A stretch of 64,000 bases of DNA from assembly GCA_963971575.1 (NCBI GenBank), contig OZ020612.1, positions 34,699,916 to 34,763,915 on the forward strand. Direction: 5' to 3'. The DNA is from Liopterus haemorrhoidalis (lineage: Eukaryota; Arthropoda; Insecta; Coleoptera; Dytiscidae). Below, in pieces: positions 55,780-64,000 of the stretch. The translations under genes and the position numbers were made by a program. The notes under the pieces are model-generated. The model ran no database searches. It saw only the letters and a list, made by a program, of their open reading frames with translations, and was not told the DNA's origin. Numbering within the stretch: the stretch's first letter is position 1; each line of letters opens with the position of its first letter.

Positions 55780-56528
55780 CAGACGGGGTCGACGGATCTC
55801 AGGATTCGCTCATTTAGAGCGGTTGTAAAAACCTTGTAGAGCTTATTGAGACAGGTAATGAGCGATAATTTTGTGGCTTGGACAAATCGCCCTTTTTGGG
55901 GATCAACACAGTTTGTCCATCCATAAGCTAGGGTGGAATTGACGTTGTTCCCCTATGTACTTGGTGAAAATACAAGCCAAGTGCTCGTGTACACACGGGA
56001 AGGACTTCCACCAGAAGTTGTTTATAGCATCAACTCTTGGGTCCGCATAACCTTTAGATGATGAGTGTATGCGACCGATTTCGGCAAATGTTACAGGAGG
56101 GACTTCCAGGTGTTCATTAAGAGAATGGTTACAGAATCTCTGGAACTGTCCATCCATAAGCTAGGGTGGAATTGACGTTGTTCCCCTATGTACTTGGTAA
56201 AAATACAAGCCAAGTGCTCGTGTACACACGGGAAGGACTTCCACCAGAAGTTGTTTATAGCATCAACTCTTGGGGCCACATAACCTTTAGATGATGAGTG
56301 TATGCGACCGATTTCGGCAAATGTTATAGGAGGGACTTCCAGGTGTTCATTAAGAGAATGGTTACAGAATCTCTGGAACTGTGCGAGAACCGGAGTTTCT
56401 TCCAAGAACGACATCCTCTTTATAGATATTCCGCCAGAAAGTCTGTGTTTTTCGATTGTTGGTGGCCCAGGGGCTGTTGTGGATCTGTGGATCAGAGGAA
56501 TTGCAGTGAATAGTTTTCCCTTACCCAT
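55780..56528 (-). pseudogene. R2-like LINE, RT N-terminal part with tandem duplication
   Basis: The frame from 56528 reads IPLIHRSTTAPGPPTIEKHR, ITFAEIGRIHSSSKGYVAPR and FWWKSFPCVHEHLACIFTKY. A 233-bp segment is repeated (55915-56147 and 56148-56380), so the IGRIHSSSKGY to HPSLWMD block occurs twice. Further on, a frame break precedes VQTVLIPKKGDLS-like sequence near 55890-55910. Confidence 0.8.
55915..56380 (-). repeat. Tandem duplication, 233-bp unit
   Basis: The two copies differ at only a few bases (for example GGGTCCGCATAACC against GGGGCCACATAACC), so the duplication is recent relative to the LINE. Confidence 0.9.
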
Positions 56529-56809
56529 CTCTGCTTGTTTATCAAACGATTCCTCGCCACAGAGAGCGTTTGGAGACTCTCCACAGATTTCTGTTTTATA
56601 AGCAGTAGGATAAATGTAGCATTTTTATAAATGAAATTTGTTTCCGGGATGGTGGTCTATTTTCCCGGAGTGCGTTTATCTCACGCTAAATCCGAGATAC
56701 TTCGCGACGAGCGTGTGTCATTTTAAATGATATTTGCTCTATACGCCTAGCGTCGTTGTCCATACTGGAAGGATTTGGCCTATTCGCACAAAAAACGGAC
56801 GTCGATGTT

Positions 56810-57098
56810 TCAGAGACTAATGGCGGGGGATAGATGGTCTTCAAGGATGTCGTTCATTCGAGCGAGATATTCTGCCTGAATGGCACGCTTGTGGTGCAAT
56901 TCAATGAGTCTAGTTTCGGCGGTAGCAACAGCTACAAGAAACCCAGGTTGTAGATCGTTGGGTATTGAAGTGGGGTCCGTGGTAATAACACCTTCTTTGC
57001 GGAGCAGTGCGGTCAAAACCAATTCCAGTCTCCTCACCTTGCTGCTGTGCTGAAAGATACAGAAAGTCTGCATGATTTCGTAGTTGCTGCTGGGACAT
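56810..57098 (-). pseudogene. R2-like LINE, N-terminal region
   Basis: A minus-strand frame ending near 56810 reads LVLTALLRKEGVITTDPTSI and ETRLIELHHKRAIQAEYLAR. It is the part upstream of RT, with an alpha-helical, charged look. Function unknown; it is placed here by its position in line with the RT segments. Confidence 0.5.
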
Positions 57099-57137
57099 AC
57101 GTAACTAAGCTTTGGGCGATTCGCACCATAGATTCAC

Positions 57138-58379
57138 GGTAAGTTCATCGAAAATCAATTCATCGAAAATCAATTCATCGAATATCAATTCATCGAAAAT
57201 CAATTCATCGAAAATCAATTCATCGAAAATCAATTCATCGAAAATCAATTCATCGAATGATCAATTCATCGAATGACCAATTCATCGAAAAAAATATTTT
57301 GTAAATATTTGAGAGGAATGCCGAGGGAATCGGAAAGCCAAAAAAGGAGTGGTCAATAAAAGTTGACAGACTACACTTATTAAATAACTATCATACTTGG
57401 TCTATTAATAATTTTTAAATTTTCCATTCAGAAAATACGCCAGGTAAAAGATACCTGTTGGATTATTTTGAAATCGAACAGGGCTCCTTAGATCAGAAAA
57501 CCCCGGTTAATGGGATCATAAATGTACTTAATACATCCATTCTTAAAGGATTATAAAAATGGTATTTCTCCATCTGTTAAGTCTTAAGGGTTTTGTGTTA
57601 TGTACATAGTTTTACTATTCATATTTACTATACCACACATGATTTGTTCACTGTACGGTGATTCTAAACAGGTGGCATTGTTATGTTAGTGTGAGTTTGT
57701 TTTGTCATTAAACTAGAAGATGGGTAGCTCGCTTCGCTCGGCTTCTTCTAACAAAACCCTTACTAACCTAACCTAACCTAAAATAGTGCTTTGTCCTTAA
57801 ACTAGAAGATGGGTAACTCGCTCCGCTCGGTTTTAGACTTTTACTAACTAAACCTAACCTAATTGCCTTGTTTTTAGGCGCATAGTACTTTATTTTCCCC
57901 CATATTAGCCCAATTAAAATGCGTATCATTGTGTATGAATTTATAAATATTATTTGCGTGCAATTGCCCATAACCTGTCTTATTAGACCTTAAAAACAAA
58001 ACATTTATTTCTTTTATTATATAAGTTTTCTTATTATATTTCTTTATTTATATTCAAACACTATGTCACTTTATTTACCTTTTTTTAAACCATATAAAAA
58101 AAATTACTCAATTATTTCTTAGTCTGTCTACTTTTATTGACCACTGCTCTTTTGAGTTTCTGATCCCCTCGGCATTCCTCTCAAATATTTACAAAATATT
58201 TTTTTTCGATGAATTGATCATTCGATGAATTGATCATTCGATGAATTGATCATTCGATGAATTGATTTTCGATGAATTGATTTTCGATGAATTGATTTTC
58301 GATGAATTGATTTTCGATGAATTGATTTTCGATGAATTGATATTCGATTAATTGATTTTCGATGAACTCGTCGGTTACC
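57138..58379. mobile_element. Foldback-like element with minisatellite arms
   Basis: Left arm 57138-57390 and right arm 58120-58379 are inverted repeats. Each arm starts GGTAA, then carries an array of a 15-16 bp unit (TTCATCGAAAATCAA) in about nine copies, then a unique part (GAGAGGAATGCCGAGGG in the left arm, its complement in the right). The core 57391-58119 is non-coding and holds two tandem copies of GAAGATGGGTAGCTCGCTTC-type sequence and a short CCTAA run. No target duplication was found. Arms with internal tandem repeats resemble Drosophila foldback (FB/Galileo) elements. Confidence 0.78.
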
Positions 58380-58420
58380 CCTTGTATGTATACCATGATC
58401 TGGAAAAAGAAAGAGTTGAA

Positions 58421-59090
58421 CAGTGGCGCAGCCAAGGGGGGGGCCGATGGGCCTGGGCCCCTCCCAGGACCAGCAGGTTACACGGCGCTGCTTGGGGAGT
58501 TGAAGATAAAATTTGGTAAACACAACCAGTGGCGTAGCCAAGGGGGGGGGCGATGGGCCTGGGCCTCTCTCAAGAAGCAGGTTACACGGCGCTGCTCGAG
58601 GAGTTGAAGATAAAATTTGTTAACCTCAACTAGTGGCGCAGCCAAGCTGGGGGCCGACGGGCCTGGGCCCCTCCCAGGGCCAGCAAATTACACGGCGCTG
58701 CTCGGGGAGTTGAAGATAAAATTTGTTAAACACAACCAGTGGCGCAGCCAAGCGGGGAACCGACGGGCCTGGGCCCCTCCCAGAACCAACAGATTACACG
58801 GCGCTGCTCGGGGAGTTGAAAATAAAATTTATTAAACACAACCAGTGGCGCAGCCAAGCGGGGGGCCGACGGGCCTGAGCCCCTCCCAGGACCAGCAGGT
58901 TACACGGCACTGCTCGGGGAGTTTAAGATAAAATTTGTTAACCACAATCAGTGGTGCAGCCAAGCGGGGGGCCGACGGGCCTGGGCCCCTCCCAGGACCA
59001 GCAGGTTACACGGCGCTGCTCGGGGAGTTTAAGATAAAATTTGTTAACCAGAATCAGTGGCGCAGCCAAGGCGGGGGGCGACGGGCCAAC
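58421..59090 (+). repeat. Tandem array of 106-bp units with hAT terminus
   Basis: Units start at 58421, 58527, 58631, 58737, 58843, 58949 and 59055, each with AGTGGCGCAGCCAAG, GGGCCTGGGCCCCTCCCAG and TTACACGGCGCTGCT. The last is cut after about 36 bases by the unique part. The terminal inverted repeat is thus present seven times. Short open frames here are by-products. Confidence 0.92.
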
Positions 59091-59921
59091 AGTAGTTAAT
59101 TTTTAAATTACTTCATTGTAAACAATATTGGCATTTTTTATTTATTTTTTTTTTTCGTATAAATAAACATTTTTTAAGATTGCCTACTTTTGATAGGGGC
59201 CGTTGTTGTTCAAGTGAAAATACATCACTTTCCAAATATGTTCCAACGAATTATATGAAGGGGAGCGTTGATTCATTTTCCCCCTGACACATCGACTAAA
59301 ACATTCGCCCAGTCAAATGATAAAACTGTTTTAAACAACTAATTACTCGATTCAGATAAGATAAAGTGGAAATCTGACTTCGGTATAACCTTCACACGAG
59401 CCTGTTCGTTCGGTACAAATTGTGGCCAAGCGGCTGATTTAGAGAACTGAACATAAGTAAGAAAAATATTGAGACTTCAAAAATATGTCCCGCGAAAAAT
59501 ATAAATAAATATGTATTTATCGATTCATGTGAAAGTTTTTGATACATGGATTAACAATTACATTTTTTTTATCAACAAATAATGGAATTATTATTTGATA
59601 TAAACATCAATAGCCAACAGCAGGGGTGTCGAACTGATTTGGTCGCAGTCTATTTTACATACAAAATGATAAGCAGTGACGGAATTTAAATAAACCGAAG
59701 TCGTAAATATCCCGAACGGTTTCTTGACATTTTTTATAAACAGAAAAGGGGAAGAGAGTATATTTTACATTTTTAAATATATTTTTCTCCTAAATAAGCT
59801 CAAGTGATATTGATTACCGCTTCAGGAGCCACAAAAAATAAGGTTGAGGGCCGTATGCGGCCCGCGTGCCCTCGAAATTTGATTCGGCCCTCCCCAAGAC
59901 AAAATCCTGGCTGCGCCACTG
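58421..59921. mobile_element. hAT element with sevenfold-amplified 5' end
   Basis: Ends CAGTGGCGCAGCCAAGG and CTGGCTGCGCCACTG are inverted; the flanks GAGTTGAA (58413-58420) and GAGCTGAA (59922-59929) differ at one base of eight. No transposase is present. The right part includes a GC-rich MITE-like piece (59625-59890, AGGGGTGTCGAACTG). Confidence 0.85.
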
Positions 59922-59929
59922 GAGCTGAA

Positions 59930-60410
59930 ATTGAAACAGCAACAAAGGAATTCAAATGAAAAGGACTTAGTCAATAATATTTCGTTATTATGAAGCTTTG
60001 AAACAGAAAATAATGCAATACAAATGGGCAGACGCAGAGAAATAGAAATCTAAATTCTCTGTTATCAAGTGATGCATCAAGAGAAGATAAAGAAAAATCT
60101 GATATAAACAAGTCTACTAAGGTATTCTATCAAAAAATAAACATTTCGCTAAATAAAAACTGACTTTCCTTTAGTAGATACCTTATAGATTTAAGTGTGT
60201 ACATAAAAGAATAAATAATTAATGTAAGAAAGACAAAATAAAAGGTCTTACAGGGCTCATATTCAATCGGTACGTGCTTACCAGTTGGTAAAATATTGAA
60301 ATACTTATTAAAACTGAATAGTAGGTAATAAACGGTAAAAAAAATAGTTTAATGTAATTAGTTTTTACTTTGGACAAAAGGCCACATCAACATTTACAAA
60401 AATCAGCAAA
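59930..60410 (+). other. Possible upstream region of a second gene
   Basis: AT-rich sequence with no frame. If the exon at 60411 is real, its promoter and 5' UTR lie here. Confidence 0.3.
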
Positions 60411-60457
60411 ATGAAATCAGAAATTATTGGAATATTTTGCACCACAATTACCATCTG
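60411..60457 (+). CDS. Candidate first exon with signal peptide
   Basis: ATG at 60411 opens MKSEIIGIFCTTITI followed by TG and then GTAAGT, a consensus splice donor at 60458. A charged start and a hydrophobic core of this length fit a secretory signal peptide, as is common in first exons of insect secreted proteins. No second exon is recognised before the window ends, so the product is unknown. It may be chance; a short ORF with a donor is weak evidence alone. Confidence 0.35.
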
Positions 60458-60518
60458 GTAAGTTTTTTTTTTTTTTTTATTCAATATATTTATCAGACTT
60501 TTAATTTTTTTAGCGTAT

Positions 60519-60736
60519 CAGTTGCACTTGAGTAGCGAGGGAATCTGGAGCCCGGGGGCAAAGTTTCTGGTTATTTTAACCGCTTAATAAATTCTCAATT
60601 GTGTAAAAAATATGTATTGTATCGCTCTACGTATCTTACTTTATCTACATTACATGAATCATATTGAGAATGAGACACAATTTCGGCGCCCAGGGGCGAT
60701 TGTTCTTTGTCGCCCCCTCCTTGCTACGTCACTGAC
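60519..60736. mobile_element. Possible hAT-like MITE
   Basis: CAGTTGCACTTGAGTAGCGA on the left and TCCTTGCTACGTCACTGA on the right, with GCCCGGGGGCAAAG and GTCGCCCCC inside, resemble the 'CAGTGACGTAGCAAGG' type of MITE. The left end has diverged. Confidence 0.45.
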
Positions 60737-61599
60737 CGGTTGTTAAATATTTTGAATAAAGAACCCTGGTTGTAGACCATTAATTACAAAGGATTAAGAG
60801 GAATTGGATACGATTTAACTTAGAGGTATATCGATTACTTTATTGTACTTTCACGTACAAGGACATTGAGTACATATGTGGCAGTAGTACTAATTCTACT
60901 CAGTATAAATACATGTTTGTTTATTATTTAAGTGATTGTGCGGTTATCATAGGTTATGAATTACAGAAATATATTTTTAAAACACATATAAATTTATATT
61001 TACAATATTATGTATTATATAGTAAATTAATTACGAAGTATGTTGGTAGGTATTAACTGACTGAAACCCTTTCAACTTTTCTGTCCTAAAAATGGGATGA
61101 CAACGTATTAACTCGTGCTAAGCCGTTTCATAAATCCTTGGTTTGATAGAAGTCTTGACAAAATACAAATGAAACAAGATGTATAAAATATTAGACTTGT
61201 CCAATTTCAAAAGATTATACAGGTAACCTACGTATAACACGGTTTTGCTCTAATACAGTTACACAATTGATGACGCCCCCTACAACATGGTCCGAGTTGA
61301 GAATTTGCAAATACAATCCCTATCATTGATGGATATGGCATCTGTGCGAAATCAATTCAGAGGACGTTAGCACACATGAAAATTTTACCATTTTACCAAA
61401 TTTACCAAGCATATAGTAAGGCATCATTTTAGCCGAACAATTGGAATTCTATTTTCTGAATACAAATCCTTTCGCCGAATGAAGCGCAAAATTCAAGAGA
61501 AAACATCACAAATGCTTAATATTTTCCCATAGTGAGACTATTTAATACTAATTATGTTTCACTGGCCGATTTGAGTTGGAACGGCCAGATATTCTACAA
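60737..61599. other. Spacer without gene
   Basis: AT-rich, no clear frame or repeat. Confidence 0.45.
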
Positions 61600-61601
61600 T
61601 C

Positions 61602-61870
61602 AGAGCCGGCGCGAGAGTCTGTGACGCCCGTAGGCAAGATTTAATTGACCGTCAGTAGGCAGGACGTAACTAGCTTTTTTCGAGCATGTCAAATGTAGAC
61701 CTAAAAAAAAGGTCCTCACTTCTAAAATTACATTTCGCTAAATTACTTATACATTCATTTGGCATTTGGCGCCCTTTTGAGTCTAACGTCAGCGCCCTCC
61801 TCGCAGTGCCGCTCGCATGTACCGCATGCCTTGCATACCCGCTTCCGCCGACCCTGTCTACAATCACTTG
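61602..61870. repeat. Unclassified MITE-like repeat, copy 1
   Basis: Matches 63355-63660: shared words CTAACTAGCTTTTTTCGAGC-type start, GGTCCTCACTTCTAAAATTA, CATTCATTTGGCATTTGGCG and CCGCATGCCTTGCAT. The left edge GAGCCGGCGCGAGAG resembles a hAT MITE end. Confidence 0.7.
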
Positions 61871-62838
61871 AAGACCCCTTGATAGAAATAGGGGGTAGAA
61901 ATTCCGAAAATAACAGATTTTACGAAAAAAGCAGAGTATAGGAATCAAGTTGCTAGGATATTTTGCCAGAAAATAACAAAGATCTCGATTAAGGGTGCTA
62001 ACAGTGATGAAAAAAAAGAAGTGAGTTTGTGCATTATTTAACAATAATGTATAATACGTTTGCCCAATTATTGATACTTTTAATAAGCATATTTCGAATA
62101 GTTATGGAAGGCAAATAGTGTAGTATTGTTAATTTTTCAAACCTTGCCTTGTTTTTTGGACTAGTTCTTAGTTTCGTATAGCATGGTATATTTTAGAAAC
62201 CTAACCAATATACGAGGGTTACTTGTACAATTCTTAAAAAAAGCTGTAATTTAGCTGATTAGTACCAAACAACAAAAGACATTCAATACTGTAGATACAT
62301 TGTATATCTTTTCTTATGTTTTTTTCTCAGTCTGCTCTAACTCTGATACGATACCGAAATCGTCGTGTGGTAAGAGTTCCTAAAGATTTCACCCAGTTAA
62401 TAGAGAAACAATATTCGTAGCTGGTAATCTGACTTTGAAAAAGCTTTAAGACCTGTGCTAGGAGCTTACAGTGATAGTGTGCTACTGTGTTAATATCATT
62501 TAGGGCAGGAGTGCTCAAAATATGTCCCGCGGAACACTTGTGGCCCGCCTCAATTGTTGTTCGCAAACACAAGTTTTCAAATTATAATTTAAAACATATA
62601 TAATAGAGCATAATACATAAAAGGGAAAATTAGTCAATTTAAGAATGCATACATCAAGGATTTTCTCTCTCTTTGAAACTTCTTCGTACTTTTGTGAACA
62701 GATTATTTCTAGAGTGGAGCACTCAAAATTGAGAACAAATATTACTGACTTTCGTCTGGACTATTGCCTTATATACCACGGAAATAGTACCTCACGTCGA
62801 ATTATAAGTAAAAAATAAACAGTTCAAATAAAGATTTC
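61871..62838. other. Spacer with MITE-like patch
   Basis: GGCAGGAGTGCTCAAAATAT and GGCCCGCC at 62500-62555 resemble one end of a hAT MITE; the other end is absent. No gene. Confidence 0.4.
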
Positions 62839-63282
62839 TGCCCGTATTCATAAACGTTCATTACTGTATAATGCTTCATAACAACCCCTCTACGTACTCT
62901 GTCTAAAGTTGTCTTCACGTACACAACACGAGAAATAAGAATGATATTCGTTCTGAATTTACCAAACTCAGGAAATACAGGTATAGCGCAAATTATTATG
63001 CAATTAAATTCTACAATGTTCTACCATCCGCCACCAAGAGGAAAACCTACGAAATGATTTTAGTGACTTAGATGAGGTTCTGTGATCAAGCTTGTCTTGC
63101 TTTTCGTCAAACCTCACATTATCTTCTATCAATTTGAAATGTTTTTTGTGTATTTTCCTGTTTGCAATTCTTAAACTATATTTGTATATTATTGTAATGC
63201 ATATAATTCCGTTTGTAATTTATGTAATACATTATGGACCTTTTTGAAAATGTACAACATTTAATACAATAAATATTATTAT

Positions 63283-63346
63283 GGGGTTTGTCAGGTCTTG
63301 ACAAGGATCCTCTAACCGCAGACTTCAACAACGGTTTGAGCCACGA
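63283..63346 (-). repeat. R2-like LINE 3' tail fragment
   Basis: Similar to 9764-9850: GGGGTTTGTCAGGTCTTGAC against GGGGTTTACCAGGTCTTGAC, continuing to the end of the coding region. Short remnant of the same LINE family. Confidence 0.6.
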
Positions 63347-63354
63347 CATACTAG

Positions 63355-63660
63355 AGATAAGATTTAATTGAGCGCCCCTAGGCAGGGCGTAACTAGCTTT
63401 TTTCGAGTATGTCAAATGAAGACCCAAAAAAAAGGTCCTCACTTCTAAATTTTAAGTGAAGACTTAAAAAAAAAACGGTATTCACTTCTAAATTTCAGGT
63501 GAAGACCGAAAAAAAAGGTCCTCACTTCTAAAATTACATTTCACTAAATTACTTTTACATTCATTTGGCATTTGGCGCTCTTTTGAGTCTCACGTCAGCG
63601 TCCCCTCACAGCGGCGCTCACATGCACCGCATGCCTTGCATGCCTGCTTCCGCCGTCTCT
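63355..63660. repeat. Unclassified MITE-like repeat, copy 2, with triplicated segment
   Basis: Second copy of 61602-61870. Around 63418-63530 a unit of about 50 bases (GTGAAGACC, A-run, GGTCCTCACTTCTAAA) is present three times where copy 1 has it once. Confidence 0.7.
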
Positions 63661-64000
63661 GATGATGATTATTATTATTATATCGAAACGGATCGTTAAA
63701 ATCAAAAATTTCTTTAGAAAATATCCAAACAAACGATCAGTTACTATGGAAAATAGATATAACGAAACATTATACTGTAATGAACGTTTATGAATGCGGG
63801 CATCTGTTTTCTCATTAACTGAATTTTTTATTTCGTTGTTATAGAACTAAAATTTCTGTGTTAGGCAAATAGTCATCATAATATCTATGCACCAAATATT
63901 TTAACTAAATATTATAATGATGGGTCAGCGCTAAACTTTTTGTCTCTGCCAGTTTAATTATTACAAACTTCTCCAATTTTCTCCAAAAAGGTACTGAATT

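Larger units (their letters stand above)
53881..57110 (-). mobile_element. R2/R4/NeSL-like LINE, decayed
   Basis: On the minus strand several frames cover most of a single-ORF LINE: N-terminal part near 57098-56810, RT from 56528 to 55078, thumb and C-terminal region from 54770 to 53900. The C-terminal arrangement (zinc-like motif followed by a restriction-like endonuclease motif) points to the R2-like superclade. There are at least eight frame breaks and a 233-bp tandem duplication. The 3' end abuts the deleted mariner. The family tail is also found at 9764-9985 and 63283-63346. Confidence 0.82.
62839..63802. mobile_element. TIR element, 964 bp, with nested repeats
   Basis: The ends TGCCCGTATTCATAAACGTT and, inverted, TGCCCGCATTCATAAACGTT match on for about 45 bases with few differences. 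Inside are an R2-like LINE tail (63283-63346) and the second copy of the MITE-like repeat. No transposase. Confidence 0.75.

Noticed and set aside
57764..57781. Telomere or interstitial telomeric array
   Set aside because: Only three to four units are present, too few for a real array.
57147..58366. CRISPR-like arrays of short repeats
   Set aside because: The units are contiguous without unique spacers and sit in inverted arms; this is a minisatellite in an animal genome.
58250..58835. Repetitive open frames in the minisatellite arrays
   Set aside because: The repeated peptide words simply follow from repeat length and lack of stops; no start context or domain.

Overview
The window is animal nuclear DNA, most likely from an arthropod and probably an insect. 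It is AT-rich, has short introns beside one transposon-filled intron, and is crowded with mariner, Tc1, hAT, Jockey-type, RTE and R2-like elements typical of arthropod genomes. I cannot name the order or species. One host gene is clear: ERP44, on the + strand, four coding exons between 21098 and 33451, encoding a 407-residue ER thioredoxin-fold protein that ends in the retrieval signal RDEL. A second host gene may begin at 60411, where a short signal-peptide-like exon is followed by a splice donor. Almost everything else that can be read is transposable-element sequence, and several ages of insertion can be ordered from target-site duplications (TSDs).

Layout. 1-9.4 kb: a Jockey-type LINE remnant, then an RTE-type LINE on the minus strand (1376-9423, 11-bp TSD) split by a Ty3/gypsy-type LTR retrotransposon (1911-8945, 4-bp TSD, LTRs of 1520 and 1616 bp) that has lost its reverse transcriptase. 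9.4-21 kb: intergenic DNA with an R2-like LINE tail, a perfect hairpin, a tandem duplication, several MITEs, and a 3750-bp hAT-type element (16504-20253, 8-bp TSD) that carries two younger MITEs and a 354-bp inverted repeat. 21.1-33.8 kb: ERP44. Its 10.8-kb third intron holds a Tc1 element, three kinds of MITE, a Helitron inside a TIR element, and a hAT MITE. 34-42 kb: mariner copies and short unclassified repeats, including a three-copy family. 42.5-45.8 kb: a young-looking LINE on the minus strand with an uninterrupted ORF2; the ORF1/ORF2 junction carries a canonical -1 slippery heptamer. 45.8-53 kb: hAT transposase remnants and a three-layer nest (hAT, with a poly(A)-tailed LINE and a mariner-type MITE inside). 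53-57 kb: an internally deleted mariner beside a decayed R2/NeSL-like LINE. 57.1-60 kb: a foldback-like element with minisatellite arms, and a hAT element whose 5' end is amplified sevenfold. 60-64 kb: the candidate signal-peptide exon and more MITEs.

Apart from ERP44 and the possible second gene there is no operon-like or cooperative gene set. The interest lies in transposon structure: the possible frameshift-fused LINE, the foldback element, and the unclassified repeat families. I found no CRISPR array, no rRNA, no convincing functional tRNA gene and no sign of bacterial DNA.
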